Shown here in pieces: positions 42,280 through 50,776 of a DNA stretch of 64,000 nt. The position numbers and the translations under genes were made by a program. Under the pieces are notes generated by a model. The model ran no database searches. It was given only the letters and a program-made list of their open reading frames with translations, and was not told the DNA's origin. Each line of letters starts with the position of its first letter. Position 1 is the first letter of the stretch. Source of the stretch: CBINFS01 sp966250015 (GTDB lineage Bacteria > Bacteroidota > Rhodothermia > Rhodothermales > DASSAV01); assembly GCA_966250015.1 (NCBI GenBank), contig CBINFS010000015.1, positions 1 through 64,000 of the forward strand, given 5' to 3'.

Positions 42280-43953
42280 CTACGTCTGGATGACGCCCGG
42301 ATTGAAATGAGGGATGTGCGGGTTGTGATCGGCTAGCTCGATGCCCATACTCAACCAGGACCGCGTCTCAGTCGGCAAAACGATTTCGTCCACCCAGAGC
42401 CGTGCTGCGGCGTACGTGGGTTGCATCTGCTGCTCGTATCGTGCCATGATGCCCGCCAGAATAGCCTCTCTTTCTTTTTCACTCAACCGCCCAGACTTTT
42501 TCGCAAATCGGCTCTCCTGAATCTGCAACAGGGTTTCGGCGGCCTGCGATCCGCCCATCACGGCAATTCGCGCCGTCGGCCACGCCAGCATCAACCGAGG
42601 ATCGTATGCCCTCCCGCACATGGCATAGTTCCCGGCGCCGTACGAGTTGCCCACGATGACGGTAAATTTGGGTACGACCGAGTTCGCAACTGCGTTGACC
42701 AGCTTCGCGCCGTCTTTGATGATCCCGCCGTGCTCAGCGCGGCGTCCGACCATAAAACCGGTAACGTCCTGGAAAAAGACGATCGGGATACGTTTTTGAT
42801 TGCAGTTCATGACGAACCGGGCGGCCTTATCCGCCGAATCGGAATAAATGACGCCCCCGACCTGCATCTCGCCGGTTTTTGTTTTGACAACCAGACGCTG
42901 GTTTGCCACTATCCCGACGCTCCAACCATCGATTCTCGCGTATCCGGTTAGAATCGTTTGTCCATAGCCCTGCTTGTATTCCATCCACGATCCCCTGTCG
43001 ACGATCCGGGCGAGTACTTCTCGCATGTCGTAGGGCTGGTCGCCACGACCGGGGAAGATCTGCGGGATTTCTTCCGGTGGATAGGCGGGGTCGACCGGCG
43101 CGGCACGCTCGAATCCGGCCCGAGGGCGGGGACCCATCCGCGCGATCAGCTCCCTGATCCGCTCGATGCACGACGCGTCGTCCTTCATCTGGTGGTCCGT
43201 CACTCCCGAGATGGTCGAGTGTGTGGTCGCTCCGCCGAGGGTTTCCGAATCGATGACTTCTCCGATGGCGGCTTTGACCAGGTAAGGACCGGCAAGAAAG
43301 AGCGATCCGGCGCCATCGACGATCAACGCTTCGTCGCTCATCACGGGCAAATAGGCGCCGCCCGCCACGCAGCTCCCCATGATCGCGGAGATCTGCGGGA
43401 TTCCTTTGCTTGAGAGGACCGCGTTGTTCCTAAAGACTCGCCCGAAGTGATCCCGATCGGCAAACACTTCGTCCTGAAGCGGCAGATAGATCCCCGCCGA
43501 ATCTACCAGGTATACTATCGGCACCTCGTTTTCAAGGGCGATTTCCTGTGCCCTTAGTATCTTTTTTACCGTTAGTGGAAACCAGGCGCCCGCCTTTACG
43601 GTCGCGTCGTTGGCCACGACCACGCAGAGCCTCCCGCTTATTCTCCCCACGCCGCAAATGACCCCGGCAGCAGGGCATCCCCCCTCCTCTATGTACATAC
43701 CGTCCGCAGCAAACAGCCCAATCTCGAACCATTCGGCGGCACTATCGAGGAGCCGTTCTACGCGCTCTCGTGCCGTCAGCTTGCCCCTTTCGTGCTCTCG
43801 GCGAATGCGGTCTTCCCCTCCGCCGAGCTTGATCCGTTCGGCCTTCTCTTTTAGACGGTCAACGAGCTGTTGAAAGGATTCTTCTCGCGTCTCACGTACT
43901 TCCTGGTTGATCGAAAGGGGATTCCCGAGGATTGCCAGTTTCGCCTCTGCCAT
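42280..43953 (-). CDS. Acyl-CoA carboxylase carboxyltransferase (beta) subunit
   Basis: The 557-residue protein is the carboxyltransferase of a biotin-dependent acyl-CoA carboxylase, in the methylcrotonyl/propionyl/geranyl group. Both crotonase-like halves are seen: GVGRISGRLCVVVANDATVKAG, VYLVDSAGIYLPLQDEVF, SAIMGSCVAGGAYLPVMSDE and, in the second half, GYARIDGWSVGIVANQ, VFFQDVTGFMVGRRAEHGG and GNSYGAGNYAMCGRAYDPR, the last two forming the acyl-CoA oxyanion holes. QDVTGFMVG and the length favour methylcrotonyl-CoA carboxylase (MccB) over propionyl-CoA carboxylase, but no biotin-carboxylase subunit is nearby to settle it. Confidence 0.9.
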   Translation of the reverse strand: MAEAKLAILGNPLSINQEVRETREESFQQLVDRLKEKAERIKLGGGEDRIRREHERGKLTARERVERLLDSAAEWFEIGLFAADGMYIEEGGCPAAGVICGVGRISGRLCVVVANDATVKAGAWFPLTVKKILRAQEIALENEVPIVYLVDSAGIYLPLQDEVFADRDHFGRVFRNNAVLSSKGIPQISAIMGSCVAGGAYLPVMSDEALIVDGAGSLFLAGPYLVKAAIGEVIDSETLGGATTHSTISGVTDHQMKDDASCIERIRELIARMGPRPRAGFERAAPVDPAYPPEEIPQIFPGRGDQPYDMREVLARIVDRGSWMEYKQGYGQTILTGYARIDGWSVGIVANQRLVVKTKTGEMQVGGVIYSDSADKAARFVMNCNQKRIPIVFFQDVTGFMVGRRAEHGGIIKDGAKLVNAVANSVVPKFTVIVGNSYGAGNYAMCGRAYDPRLMLAWPTARIAVMGGSQAAETLLQIQESRFAKKSGRLSEKEREAILAGIMARYEQQMQPTYAAARLWVDEIVLPTETRSWLSMGIELADHNPHIPHFNPGVIQT

Positions 43954-44216
43954 TCGTTCACTCCTGGATGATTAGCCGGTCAGCTTTTCCAGCTTCAGCC
44001 TTTTCCATTCTTTCAGGCTACAATCGTTCGCGTCCTTCAAGTAAGCACATTGTACACAGACTTGCACGATCCAAAAGGATACAATTGCAGAAACGTACCT
44101 ATTGTTTTTTAGTGCTATTCATCGATCTTCATGAAGACGCCAACTTTCGTGAACTTGCCGGTTTGCTGGTGCGTCGAATAGAATTGATGGTGGTAAGTAA
44201 AACCGGATCGAATAGA

Positions 44217-44546
44217 ATGGAAACCCTTACGCCGCCCAAACGAGAAGTGGACGTAATCGACGAAACGCAAACGATCCACATCCCCCAGTACCACGTCATC
44301 CTGTACGACGATAACGATCACACGTATGATTATGTGATCGAGATGCTGTCTCAGCTATTCGGGTACGATCAGGCTACGGCCATGCGCATGGCATACGAGG
44401 TCGACTCGACGGGCCGCGTCATCGTCGCCACGACTACCAAAGAAAGGGCGGAATTGAAACGCGACCAGATACACGCCTATGGACCGGACCCACGGATAGA
44501 AAAAAGCAAGGGTTCGATGGAAGCAGCCATCGAACCCGCAGAATAA
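44217..44546 (+). CDS. Divergent ClpS-like adaptor (second copy)
   Basis: From the ATG at 44217 this 109-residue protein aligns with ClpS over its core: YHVILYDDNDHTYDYVIEMLSQL and a following helix, then GRVIVATTTKERAELKRDQI, the ordered strand and helix with the ERAEL...R pattern. The N-degron pocket is altered: the usual Asn-Asp-Asp reads Asp-Asp-Asn and the conserved His is replaced by Asp (YEVDSTG). The tails are short and acidic or polar. It may recognise a different terminus or act as an anti-adaptor. Flanked by an acyl-CoA carboxylase gene (divergent) and a small stress-protein gene. ATG at 44187 is an alternative start. Confidence 0.85.
   Translation: METLTPPKREVDVIDETQTIHIPQYHVILYDDNDHTYDYVIEMLSQLFGYDQATAMRMAYEVDSTGRVIVATTTKERAELKRDQIHAYGPDPRIEKSKGSMEAAIEPAE
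44510..44537 (+). other. Strong hairpin inside the 3' end of the second clpS
   Basis: GGGTTCGATGG (44510-44520) and CCATCGAACCC (44527-44537) are perfectly complementary 11-base arms with a 6-base loop, ending three codons before the stop. No T run follows. A role in 3'-end formation or mRNA stability is possible; pure coding coincidence is unlikely for an 11-base perfect stem. Confidence 0.6.
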
Positions 44547-44645
44547 CCCCGATTCGGCAATCAGAAATGTCCCGAAACGGATGATATCGAAAAAAGCCGG
44601 CTTTCCGCCTAAATCGAGCTTGATCCTGAAGAAACAGCCTTCGGA

Positions 44646-44840
44646 TCAAAATACGGAATGCATTTTCTGAAGGATTACGGACTGGTTCTCTCCCGTCTTT
44701 TCGTGGATCAGGCTCACCATTTTCTTGAGATTCCCGCGCGTCTTCCTCAACTCCTTGTCGTCAAACTCGACGTTACTCCAGATTGCTTGAATGTTCGATA
44801 AAACCTGCTGCCAGCTATAATCAAGTTGTGCGTTTGCCAT
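44646..44840 (-). CDS. Small CsbD/YjbJ-like stress protein (tentative)
   Basis: The 64-residue helical protein has the layout of CsbD-family proteins: a tryptophan-rich start (DYSWQQVLSNIQAIWSNV), an acidic turn before ELRKTRGNLKKMVSLI, then HEKTGE and a final helix. In CsbD the parallel pattern is WxxxKGKVKEKWG...DDL...GxxxxLxGKIQEKYG. The match is in spacing and character rather than identity, so this is tentative. CsbD proteins are abundant small proteins induced in general stress, with no known activity. It starts at an ATG at 44840, convergent with the second clpS. Confidence 0.6.
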   Translation of the reverse strand: MANAQLDYSWQQVLSNIQAIWSNVEFDDKELRKTRGNLKKMVSLIHEKTGENQSVILQKMHSVF

Positions 44841-45015
44841 TTTAGTTTTACCTCGAAAGGTCCAATCCCAGCTATCTGGACGTATGTTACCAGTCAGTTA
44901 CACCCGGGTTTCGACCCGTCTTCGCCGTCACCCAGGGCGTAGATGGTCATCCGGGCGTTATATTGCGGTGTAGCAGCCAAAATCCCCTCGCAGTTTTACC
45001 CGGAAAAGCGGTTTT

Positions 45016-46383
45016 ATGAAAAGTGTCGCAATCATTGGTGGCGGTATCGCCGGCCTCGTGTCGGGGTATCGTTTGATGCAATTGGGAGTGGAAGTGACCC
45101 TGTTTGAAGCGTCGCACCGGACAGGCGGTTGCATACGCTCTGAGAGAAGCGGCGGCTATCTCGTAGAGTACGGGCCCAATACGATCCAGACCAAAACTGA
45201 CCTCATCGATCATCTGGTAGCCGAACTCGGCCTGCGAGACCAGCAGCTTTTCGCAGGCGATGAAGCCAAAAACCGGTACGTGGTACGAAATGGTAAACCC
45301 GTTCCGGTACCCACTTCCCCACCCGCCTTCCTGAAAACGCGACTTTTTTCTACCAAAGCAAAGCTGAGAGTTCTCCGGGAACCCTTTATTCCACCGGTGA
45401 ATGGACAGGTCGAAGAAAGTGTTGCGGAATTCGTCAGGCGCAGGTTGGGCGATGAGTTTCTCGATTACGCCATTAATCCTTTCGTTGCAGGCGTCTACGC
45501 GGGAGATCCGGCAAAGCTCTCGCTGCGCCACGCGTTCCCACGTTTGCACGAGATCGAGAGCAAATACGGTTCATTGATCAAGGGATTGATACGGGTGTCC
45601 CGTGAGCGGAAGAAGTCGACCAGCCCGATGCCTTCGGGCCGCATGATGTCCTTCAAAGACGGGTTACAGACGCTGCCGGACGCCCTCGCGAAGAGCCTGG
45701 GAAACCGTATCCACCTGGAATCTCGCGTCACGAGCATTAAAAAAGAAAACAGTCGTTGGGTTCTATCGGGTGAGAACGTTGAGGCTGACCGAAGCTACGA
45801 CGCCGTCCTTTTCGCAGGACAGCTCTATACACTTCCGCTCATCCAGTTCGATTCAGGCGTCGACCTAAAGGTGCTTGAGAGGGTACACTATCCTGCCGTA
45901 AGCGTGCTGGCACTGGGTTTCCCGAGGGAGAACGTTCAGCATCCCCTCGACGGATTCGGCGTCCTCGTCCCGGAGATCGAATCACAGTTCAAAATTCTCG
46001 GGACCCTGTTTTCCTCGACGCTCTTTCCTGGCCGAGCTCCCGAGAACCACGTGCTGTTGACGACCTTCATCGGAGGCGTACGTCACGAAGAAATGGCCTC
46101 TGTCGCCTGGGGAACGTTGAAGGATACGGTTACGAACGACCTTCGGGACATACTGGGCATTCGCGGCATGCCGGACTTCACGCAACACATTTATTGGCCT
46201 CACGCCATCCCCCAATACCACGTCGGCTACGGCAAAATCAAGGAACTCCTCGATACCATTGAGAACCGGAACCCCGGTTTTTACCTGACGGGCAGCTTCC
46301 GAAAAGGCATCTCCGTTAGCGACACCATCGCGTCCGCTTTTGAGACTGCCGAAAAGATGGCTTCCTGGTTGCGAGAATCGTAA
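45016..46383 (+). CDS. hemG: Protoporphyrinogen oxidase
   Basis: This 455-residue FAD enzyme oxidises protoporphyrinogen IX to protoporphyrin IX in haem synthesis, using oxygen (the HemY-type, sometimes named HemG). The N-terminal FAD loop IIGGGIAGLVSGYRL is followed by FEASHRTGGCIRSER and EYGPNTIQ; the middle has FVAGVYAGDPAKLSLRHAFP, the family's most typical segment, and the C terminus FYLTGSFRKGISVSDTIASAFETAEKM closes the FAD site. No other haem genes are nearby. The alternative, coproporphyrinogen oxidase of the HemY branch, cannot be excluded by eye. Confidence 0.9.
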   Translation: MKSVAIIGGGIAGLVSGYRLMQLGVEVTLFEASHRTGGCIRSERSGGYLVEYGPNTIQTKTDLIDHLVAELGLRDQQLFAGDEAKNRYVVRNGKPVPVPTSPPAFLKTRLFSTKAKLRVLREPFIPPVNGQVEESVAEFVRRRLGDEFLDYAINPFVAGVYAGDPAKLSLRHAFPRLHEIESKYGSLIKGLIRVSRERKKSTSPMPSGRMMSFKDGLQTLPDALAKSLGNRIHLESRVTSIKKENSRWVLSGENVEADRSYDAVLFAGQLYTLPLIQFDSGVDLKVLERVHYPAVSVLALGFPRENVQHPLDGFGVLVPEIESQFKILGTLFSSTLFPGRAPENHVLLTTFIGGVRHEEMASVAWGTLKDTVTNDLRDILGIRGMPDFTQHIYWPHAIPQYHVGYGKIKELLDTIENRNPGFYLTGSFRKGISVSDTIASAFETAEKMASWLRES

Positions 46384-46413
46384 TCCTTGCTGACAGGCTA
46401 AAGCCTAATCCGG

Positions 46414-46902
46414 TCAGGACGGATCTTCTACCTTCCGGAGGGCAGGGTCTCCCTTTCTCTTGAGAAATCTGTTCCAGTAGAAAATGCCGACCGAAGCGAG
46501 GATGAGCGCGATCAGGCTCATGACACTGTTCAAGGCAGCCATTCTCCAGTGAGCCCTTCCAACGGAGGCGATGACGATTTCCTGGTCCGCTCCCCGCAAT
46601 ACGCGTACCGGGACCTCTGTTTTGCCCTCCAGCTCAGCAGCAAACGAATGGGGAATGGAGAGCTTTTCTTTTTCGATGATCTCTCCGTCTGCAAGCGCCA
46701 CACGGAGGTTGATGTAATCGTAACTGACGTCGACCCGGTCGGACGAAAAATACTCCGTTACCCTTGCGATAGCCGGCTCGCCGTGGACCAGCGTCCGGTG
46801 AATGTCAATGGCAACGTTCGCCTGGTTAATGGTCAAAAAGACCAGAATGACGGGAATGATCCAGAGAATCCTGGCAATGAGACGTGTACTGGACGTAGCC
46901 AC
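46414..46902 (-). CDS. Small membrane protein, DUF3592-like
   Basis: The 162-residue protein has one N-terminal membrane helix (about 8-28), an extracytoplasmic beta domain of about 85 residues (RVTEYFSSDRVDVSYDYINLRVALADG, split in two strands, then FAAELEGKTEVPVRVL), and a second helix (about 122-143). This arrangement is that of DUF3592-type proteins, which have no established role. It begins with GTG (46902) and ends 30 bases from the stop of the convergent haem gene. No catalytic motif is seen. Confidence 0.65.
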   Translation of the reverse strand: MATSSTRLIARILWIIPVILVFLTINQANVAIDIHRTLVHGEPAIARVTEYFSSDRVDVSYDYINLRVALADGEIIEKEKLSIPHSFAAELEGKTEVPVRVLRGADQEIVIASVGRAHWRMAALNSVMSLIALILASVGIFYWNRFLKRKGDPALRKVEDPS

Positions 46903-46982
46903 ACCTAAACCGATTCAAGTCTTGACAATTTGCCCCCGCAAGGGACGCTCGAATGTTGGGGTGGTTCCGGAAGTATTGCCGC

Positions 46983-47486
46983 TCAATGGACGAACAGATA
47001 CGGCTTCCAGGTATCGTTGAGCGTCGTACCCACAAAATCGCGTATGAACATGACGTGGGTTGGGCGGAATGGCCGGCGACGCAGCTGCATCCCGGCTTCT
47101 TCGGGCGTGCGATTGTCCTTTTTGTTGTTGCACGCTGTGCACGCCGCCACGAGGTTCTCCCAGGTATCCGTCCCCCCTCTCGATTTGGGGATGACGTGAT
47201 CCACCGTGAGCCGTTCACGGCTTCCACAGTACTGGCAGCGATAGCGATCCCGGCGGAGAATGTTTTTCCTCGAGATCATGATCCGTTTGTACGGAACGGC
47301 GGCATAAGCCTTCAGCCGGACGATGCTGGGCCAGGGGATGTGCCGGCTCGGAGACCGCACGTACCGCTCGGGAATCGCATCGACGATCTCAGCCTTTTGC
47401 AAAAGGAGTAGAACTACCGCTCGCTCTACACTGCAGAGCGTAATAGCACTGAAGTCCTGGTTGAGGACGAGAACGTGTCCGGTCAT
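46983..47486 (-). CDS. HNH endonuclease family protein
   Basis: The 167-residue protein opens HVLVLNQDFSAITLCSVERAV, as in the widespread stand-alone HNH proteins of Bacteroidota and cyanobacteria. The zinc-bound HNH core is complete: CQYCG, LTVDHVIPKSRGG with the catalytic His after the Asp, WENLVAACTACNNKK with the central Asn and the second zinc pair. A DNA nick or cut with Mg is expected. It is not next to a methyltransferase or phage genes; the usual role is unknown, possibly DNA repair or defence. Confidence 0.9.
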   Translation of the reverse strand: MTGHVLVLNQDFSAITLCSVERAVVLLLLQKAEIVDAIPERYVRSPSRHIPWPSIVRLKAYAAVPYKRIMISRKNILRRDRYRCQYCGSRERLTVDHVIPKSRGGTDTWENLVAACTACNNKKDNRTPEEAGMQLRRRPFRPTHVMFIRDFVGTTLNDTWKPYLFVH

Positions 47487-47570
47487 CTTACCTACCCGAT
47501 GGTCGAAGCTTCAAAGCATTCGATGAAGTTCAGATCACCCGGGGCGGGGACCGGCTGTAGTATGTCGGGT

Positions 47571-47614
47571 CTGTGTACTGGGAAGACGAAACCTCCGGGC
47601 TACTGAGTACACAG
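47571..47614. repeat. Inverted repeat in the HNH-transporter gap
   Basis: CTGTGTACT (47571-47579) and AGTACACAG (47606-47614) form perfect 9-base arms 26 bases apart in the region upstream of the HNH gene. It is one of several repeat structures in this gap and may be an operator or hairpin. Confidence 0.5.
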
Positions 47615-47670
47615 GCAATTCTACCGGATGCTACCCGATGGAACTGCCATTATTGAAAAACCGGCCTTGA

Positions 47671-47774
47671 ACGTACTGGCCTCGTGATTTTTATGGCCTA
47701 AAAAGTAATAAGACGATTCGAATAGTTAAAGGCAGGGGAAATTTTTGCAGGCCTAAAAAAATAAACGTACTGGC
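47671..47774. repeat. Nested direct repeats
   Basis: ACGTACTGGC occurs at 47671-47680 and 47765-47774, and GGCCTAAAAA at 47695-47704 and 47750-47759, so the two repeats are arranged A-B-B-A in about 100 AT-rich bases. No open frame crosses them. They may be regulator sites or the debris of a small element. The whole 47487-47832 gap otherwise holds no gene. Confidence 0.5.
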
Positions 47775-47786
47775 TTCCTGAATATT

Positions 47787-47833
47787 GCGTATGCGTGGTG
47801 CCAATCCGAAGCAAGGAAGCATCACGCATACGC
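47787..47833. other. Long hairpin after the small membrane protein gene
   Basis: GCGTATGCGTGGTGC (47787-47801) pairs with GCATCACGCATACGC (47819-47833) over 15 bases with one G-T wobble and a 17-base loop. It sits five bases beyond the stop codon of the minus-strand small membrane protein gene, so it is placed like a terminator, but no T run follows on either strand. Confidence 0.6.
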
Positions 47834-47838
47834 CGAAA

Positions 47839-48033
47839 CTATCCTATTGATTCTGCGCCTTTCTTTCCTCTTTTCGCGTAGGCAGTCGCCGACACAAACC
47901 AGGCGATGGTTGCGAGCAAGAAGGTAAGCTTGAACTGCCCGTCGCTTAAGTATCCAAGGAAGTAAACGATCGATGAAATGAGGCACACCGCCAGGCTGAT
48001 CGCAGCCAGTGTGAATAAAATCTTCTTTGTCAT
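47839..48033 (-). CDS. Small two-helix membrane protein
   Basis: This 64-residue protein (ATG at 48033) consists of two predicted membrane helices, residues about 5-27 and 36-53, joined by a short loop containing DGQ, with a basic C-terminal tail (KRGKKGA). No family was recognised. It lies 39 bases downstream of the NCS1 transporter on the same strand, with a strong hairpin after it, so the two are probably co-transcribed. A small accessory subunit or regulator of the transporter is one possibility. Confidence 0.65.
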   Translation of the reverse strand: MTKKILFTLAAISLAVCLISSIVYFLGYLSDGQFKLTFLLATIAWFVSATAYAKRGKKGAESIG

Positions 48034-48071
48034 CACGGGATACCGATTGAATGCTGATCTAAACGCTTACG

Positions 48072-49493
48072 TCATACACGCTGTGTCGTAGCCCCCGGTA
48101 CACGGCGGTACTTTTTGAAGGCATCCATAGAGCTGACGGCATACTGAAGGATCGTGTAGACGAGGATGGCGAATACGTAGCTGGGAAGCCAGCGGAAGTA
48201 AAGATGGATTGACGTCAGAGCGGTGAAGGCAAGTAGAAGCGTGCCTACCCAGACGATGAGCGCATTCCAGTTGAATGCCCACCCGTATTTTTCAGCCTGG
48301 TACTGCTCTATACCCAGGCGAGGCAGGATCCAGTGCTCGGAAAAGACGACCGCACCGATCGGCATCAGCGTCAACCCGTACAGCGCCACGTAATCGAGCA
48401 ATTTCATGAAGATGACGGGGAAGCAGGATAGCACCGTGGTGATGGCGCCTGCCAAAAGGGTCACCTTCCAGCGGGACCACCCGGGTGTCATGGTCTGCAG
48501 CGCGAGCCCGGCACGGTAAAGCGTCGGATTCGCCGTGGTCCATCCGGCGAGAAGCACCCCGAACGCACCGGCTATTCCAACCGCCTCAAAGGCCATGAGT
48601 CCCGGATTCATGTCGCGTCCGATTGCTGCTACCATCACGCCCGAGCAAATCCAGGCAAGGTAATGGCCTGCAAAAACGCCGATGCCTGAATAGAGCCCGT
48701 AACCCCAGTGCTTCGCATACCGGAATAACGCCATGTCGGACAGGCCAACGTGCATGGCCAGGTTAGCGAACCAGGCGAAAAACATGACGTGCCACAGGCC
48801 AAGCTTTTCCTGTCCTTCAATCGGAACGCCGTTCCATATCTGCGTCTGTGCAACCTCAAGAAAGTTGCTCAGATCGGACTGGACACCGAGCCTCGGAAGC
48901 GAGGCGATTGCACCCGCAATGAATACGACGAAAATCCAGGGCGACGCCACACTGGCAAACCGGCTAAGACCTTCGAAGCCCAGAATGGCAACGATCGTAA
49001 ACACGGAGCCGATGGCCAGCGTGATAAGCACCCAGCCAACACTGCTCGGATAAATGTCGGTGAGCTCGGGGCTCGGTATGCCGAACGCCATTCCGAGTGC
49101 GGTGGCCGAGACGGCAATCATGGCGCCTGCCAGAACGCAGTAAAGCACCGCAACCGCCAGGTTGTAGATCAGGGTTAGACCCGGTCCGGCAATTCGTCTG
49201 AGATACCAGTACAGCGTTAGCCGCGTACGTGTGGCAATCGGCGCACAGATGAACAACCACGACAGGACGGCAAGCAGGTTACCAACCGCCAGCCCGATGA
49301 CGAGATCCCAGAATGAAACGCCGTGCAGCACGAAAAACGCGCCGATCACAAACTCGGTCGCCGCCACGTGCTCTCCGGCGAACAATCCGGCAAAATACCT
49401 ACCCGGTTTCAGGTTTTTCTCGTCGACAGGCTCTCGGTCGAACTCATACAGGTTATCCATGCGCGCCATTACGCGCGACAGCGAACCAGCCAT
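48072..49493 (-). CDS. NCS1-family permease (purine-cytosine permease type)
   Basis: The 473-residue protein has twelve predicted membrane helices in the LeuT-fold arrangement of nucleobase-cation symporter 1. LFAGEHVAATEFVIGAF at the start, YWYLRRIAGPGLTLIYN, WIFVVFIAGAIASLPRL, and FAWFANLAMHVGLSDMALFRYAKHWGYG in helices 5-6 place it there, near a transport group annotated for cytosine, hydantoin or allantoin. The substrate is not identifiable from sequence alone. Start at the ATG at 49493; a longer frame from 49532 is less likely. Probably in one transcript with the small membrane protein downstream. The FAH-family gene 148 bases upstream shares the strand. Confidence 0.87.
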   Translation of the reverse strand: MAGSLSRVMARMDNLYEFDREPVDEKNLKPGRYFAGLFAGEHVAATEFVIGAFFVLHGVSFWDLVIGLAVGNLLAVLSWLFICAPIATRTRLTLYWYLRRIAGPGLTLIYNLAVAVLYCVLAGAMIAVSATALGMAFGIPSPELTDIYPSSVGWVLITLAIGSVFTIVAILGFEGLSRFASVASPWIFVVFIAGAIASLPRLGVQSDLSNFLEVAQTQIWNGVPIEGQEKLGLWHVMFFAWFANLAMHVGLSDMALFRYAKHWGYGLYSGIGVFAGHYLAWICSGVMVAAIGRDMNPGLMAFEAVGIAGAFGVLLAGWTTANPTLYRAGLALQTMTPGWSRWKVTLLAGAITTVLSCFPVIFMKLLDYVALYGLTLMPIGAVVFSEHWILPRLGIEQYQAEKYGWAFNWNALIVWVGTLLLAFTALTSIHLYFRWLPSYVFAILVYTILQYAVSSMDAFKKYRRVPGATTQRV

Positions 49494-49640
49494 ACTTGCC
49501 TCTTCGATACAGGTTCGGTGAACGAAAAACACAATAAGCCGGAATCACCTCCCGGCTGACGCAGAATCAACCGAAGATATGAACCTGGCGGAACCGCTTT
49601 CGATTAAAAACTAAAGAAGCGACCTCCCCTTTACCTTGCT

Positions 49641-50528
49641 TCAGGCGACCGTATTCATAAGACGGCCAATCCCATCGATCTCAATATCCACCCGATCACC
49701 CGGCTGAAGAAAAACCTTCGGATTGCGAAAAACGCCTACTCCATCGGGCGTCCCCGTCGAGATGATGTCACCCGGCAAAAGCGTCGACGACCGCGTAAGG
49801 TATTCGAGGAGAAATGGAATGTCAAAAATCATCTGCCCGGTATTAGAATCCTGCCTGATTTCGCCATTCACCCAACAGCGTATCGCCAGGTGGTGGGGGT
49901 CCGGTATCTCATCGGTCGTAACCAGGCACGGCCCCATGGGACAAAAGGTGTCGAATGACTTCGACCGCGTCCACTGACGGTCGGCGAATTGGGCGTCGCG
50001 GGCGCTGACGTCATTCACGATTGTATAGCCCGCGATACAATCGTACGCCTCTTCTCGATGCACCCGGTAAGCCTTCTTTCGAATTACGAACGCCAGCTCC
50101 GCTTCGTAGTCCACCTGCGTCGTGGCATCGGGGTGCCACCTGATGGGTTCGCCCGGACCGATCAGAGCGGATGGAAACTTAGAAAAAAATACCGGCCTCT
50201 CCGGGATCGGGACGTTCTGCTCGCGGCAGTGATCGAGGTAATTCAGCCCGGCGCAAATGATCTTGGACGGATTCGGTACTGGAGGAGCGAGGCGCACCGA
50301 GCCGAGAGGAAACACTACGCCGATCAACTGCGACGAACCAACGTCGAATGAGTGGTCGATCTCTGCAGCCGCCTGCCAGGTTTCATCCGTGGAGGTAAGA
50401 AATGAAATCATGTCGGACGGAATCGTGCTGCCTGCCTTTTCTCCGGCTCTTTCCAGGTCGACCACGTAGTCACCCTTTAGCAGCCCCAGTCGTTCGGTCC
50501 CTTCTCTTCGATAAGTTACAAGTTTCAC
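49641..50528 (-). CDS. Fumarylacetoacetate hydrolase-family protein
   Basis: This 295-residue protein belongs to the FAH family, Mg-dependent hydrolases or hydratases of 2-oxo acids. The C-terminal domain has the metal-binding signature: CAGLNYLDHCRE, FSKFPSALIGPGEPI, VDYEAELAFVI with both metal Glu residues, GYTIVNDVSARDAQ, and STGTPDGVGVF near the end. Starts with GTG at 50528. Enzymes of this kind cleave 2,4-diketo-3-deoxy sugar acids, act on ureidoglycolate, or decarboxylate oxaloacetate. Next to xylulokinase (divergent) and NCS1 transporter genes, a sugar acid or purine-degradation role are both open. Confidence 0.88.
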   Translation of the reverse strand: MKLVTYRREGTERLGLLKGDYVVDLERAGEKAGSTIPSDMISFLTSTDETWQAAAEIDHSFDVGSSQLIGVVFPLGSVRLAPPVPNPSKIICAGLNYLDHCREQNVPIPERPVFFSKFPSALIGPGEPIRWHPDATTQVDYEAELAFVIRKKAYRVHREEAYDCIAGYTIVNDVSARDAQFADRQWTRSKSFDTFCPMGPCLVTTDEIPDPHHLAIRCWVNGEIRQDSNTGQMIFDIPFLLEYLTRSSTLLPGDIISTGTPDGVGVFRNPKVFLQPGDRVDIEIDGIGRLMNTVA

Positions 50529-50776
50529 GAGCCTTCACCTTTTGAATTAGCCGTCACGCGCTACAATATGCGCCGGTGCCGGGTATTATTCCACCTACAA
50601 TCTCCATTTCACCTCTCTGGCACCGTTTTTTCCAGAGTCGAGGGTTGATTCATCGATTGGAGAAGCTGATTTTCATACCAGTATTCACCCCAGCACGAAT
50701 CGACTTAAGTTAACGGGTTCGAACGCAGTGAATCGCCCACCCGATCGATCATAAACGGTTTTAAACGCGAACTCCC

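Noticed and set aside
44593..44604. AAAGCCGGCTTT palindrome as a terminator
   Set aside because: It is a perfect 12-base palindrome with no loop and no T run, so it cannot form a normal terminator hairpin, and nothing else marks it as a site.
50574..50625. CGGTGCC/GGCACCG-TTTTT as a terminator in the FAH-xylB gap
   Set aside because: The 7-base arms are 38 bases apart, and no plus-strand gene precedes it, so termination is implausible.
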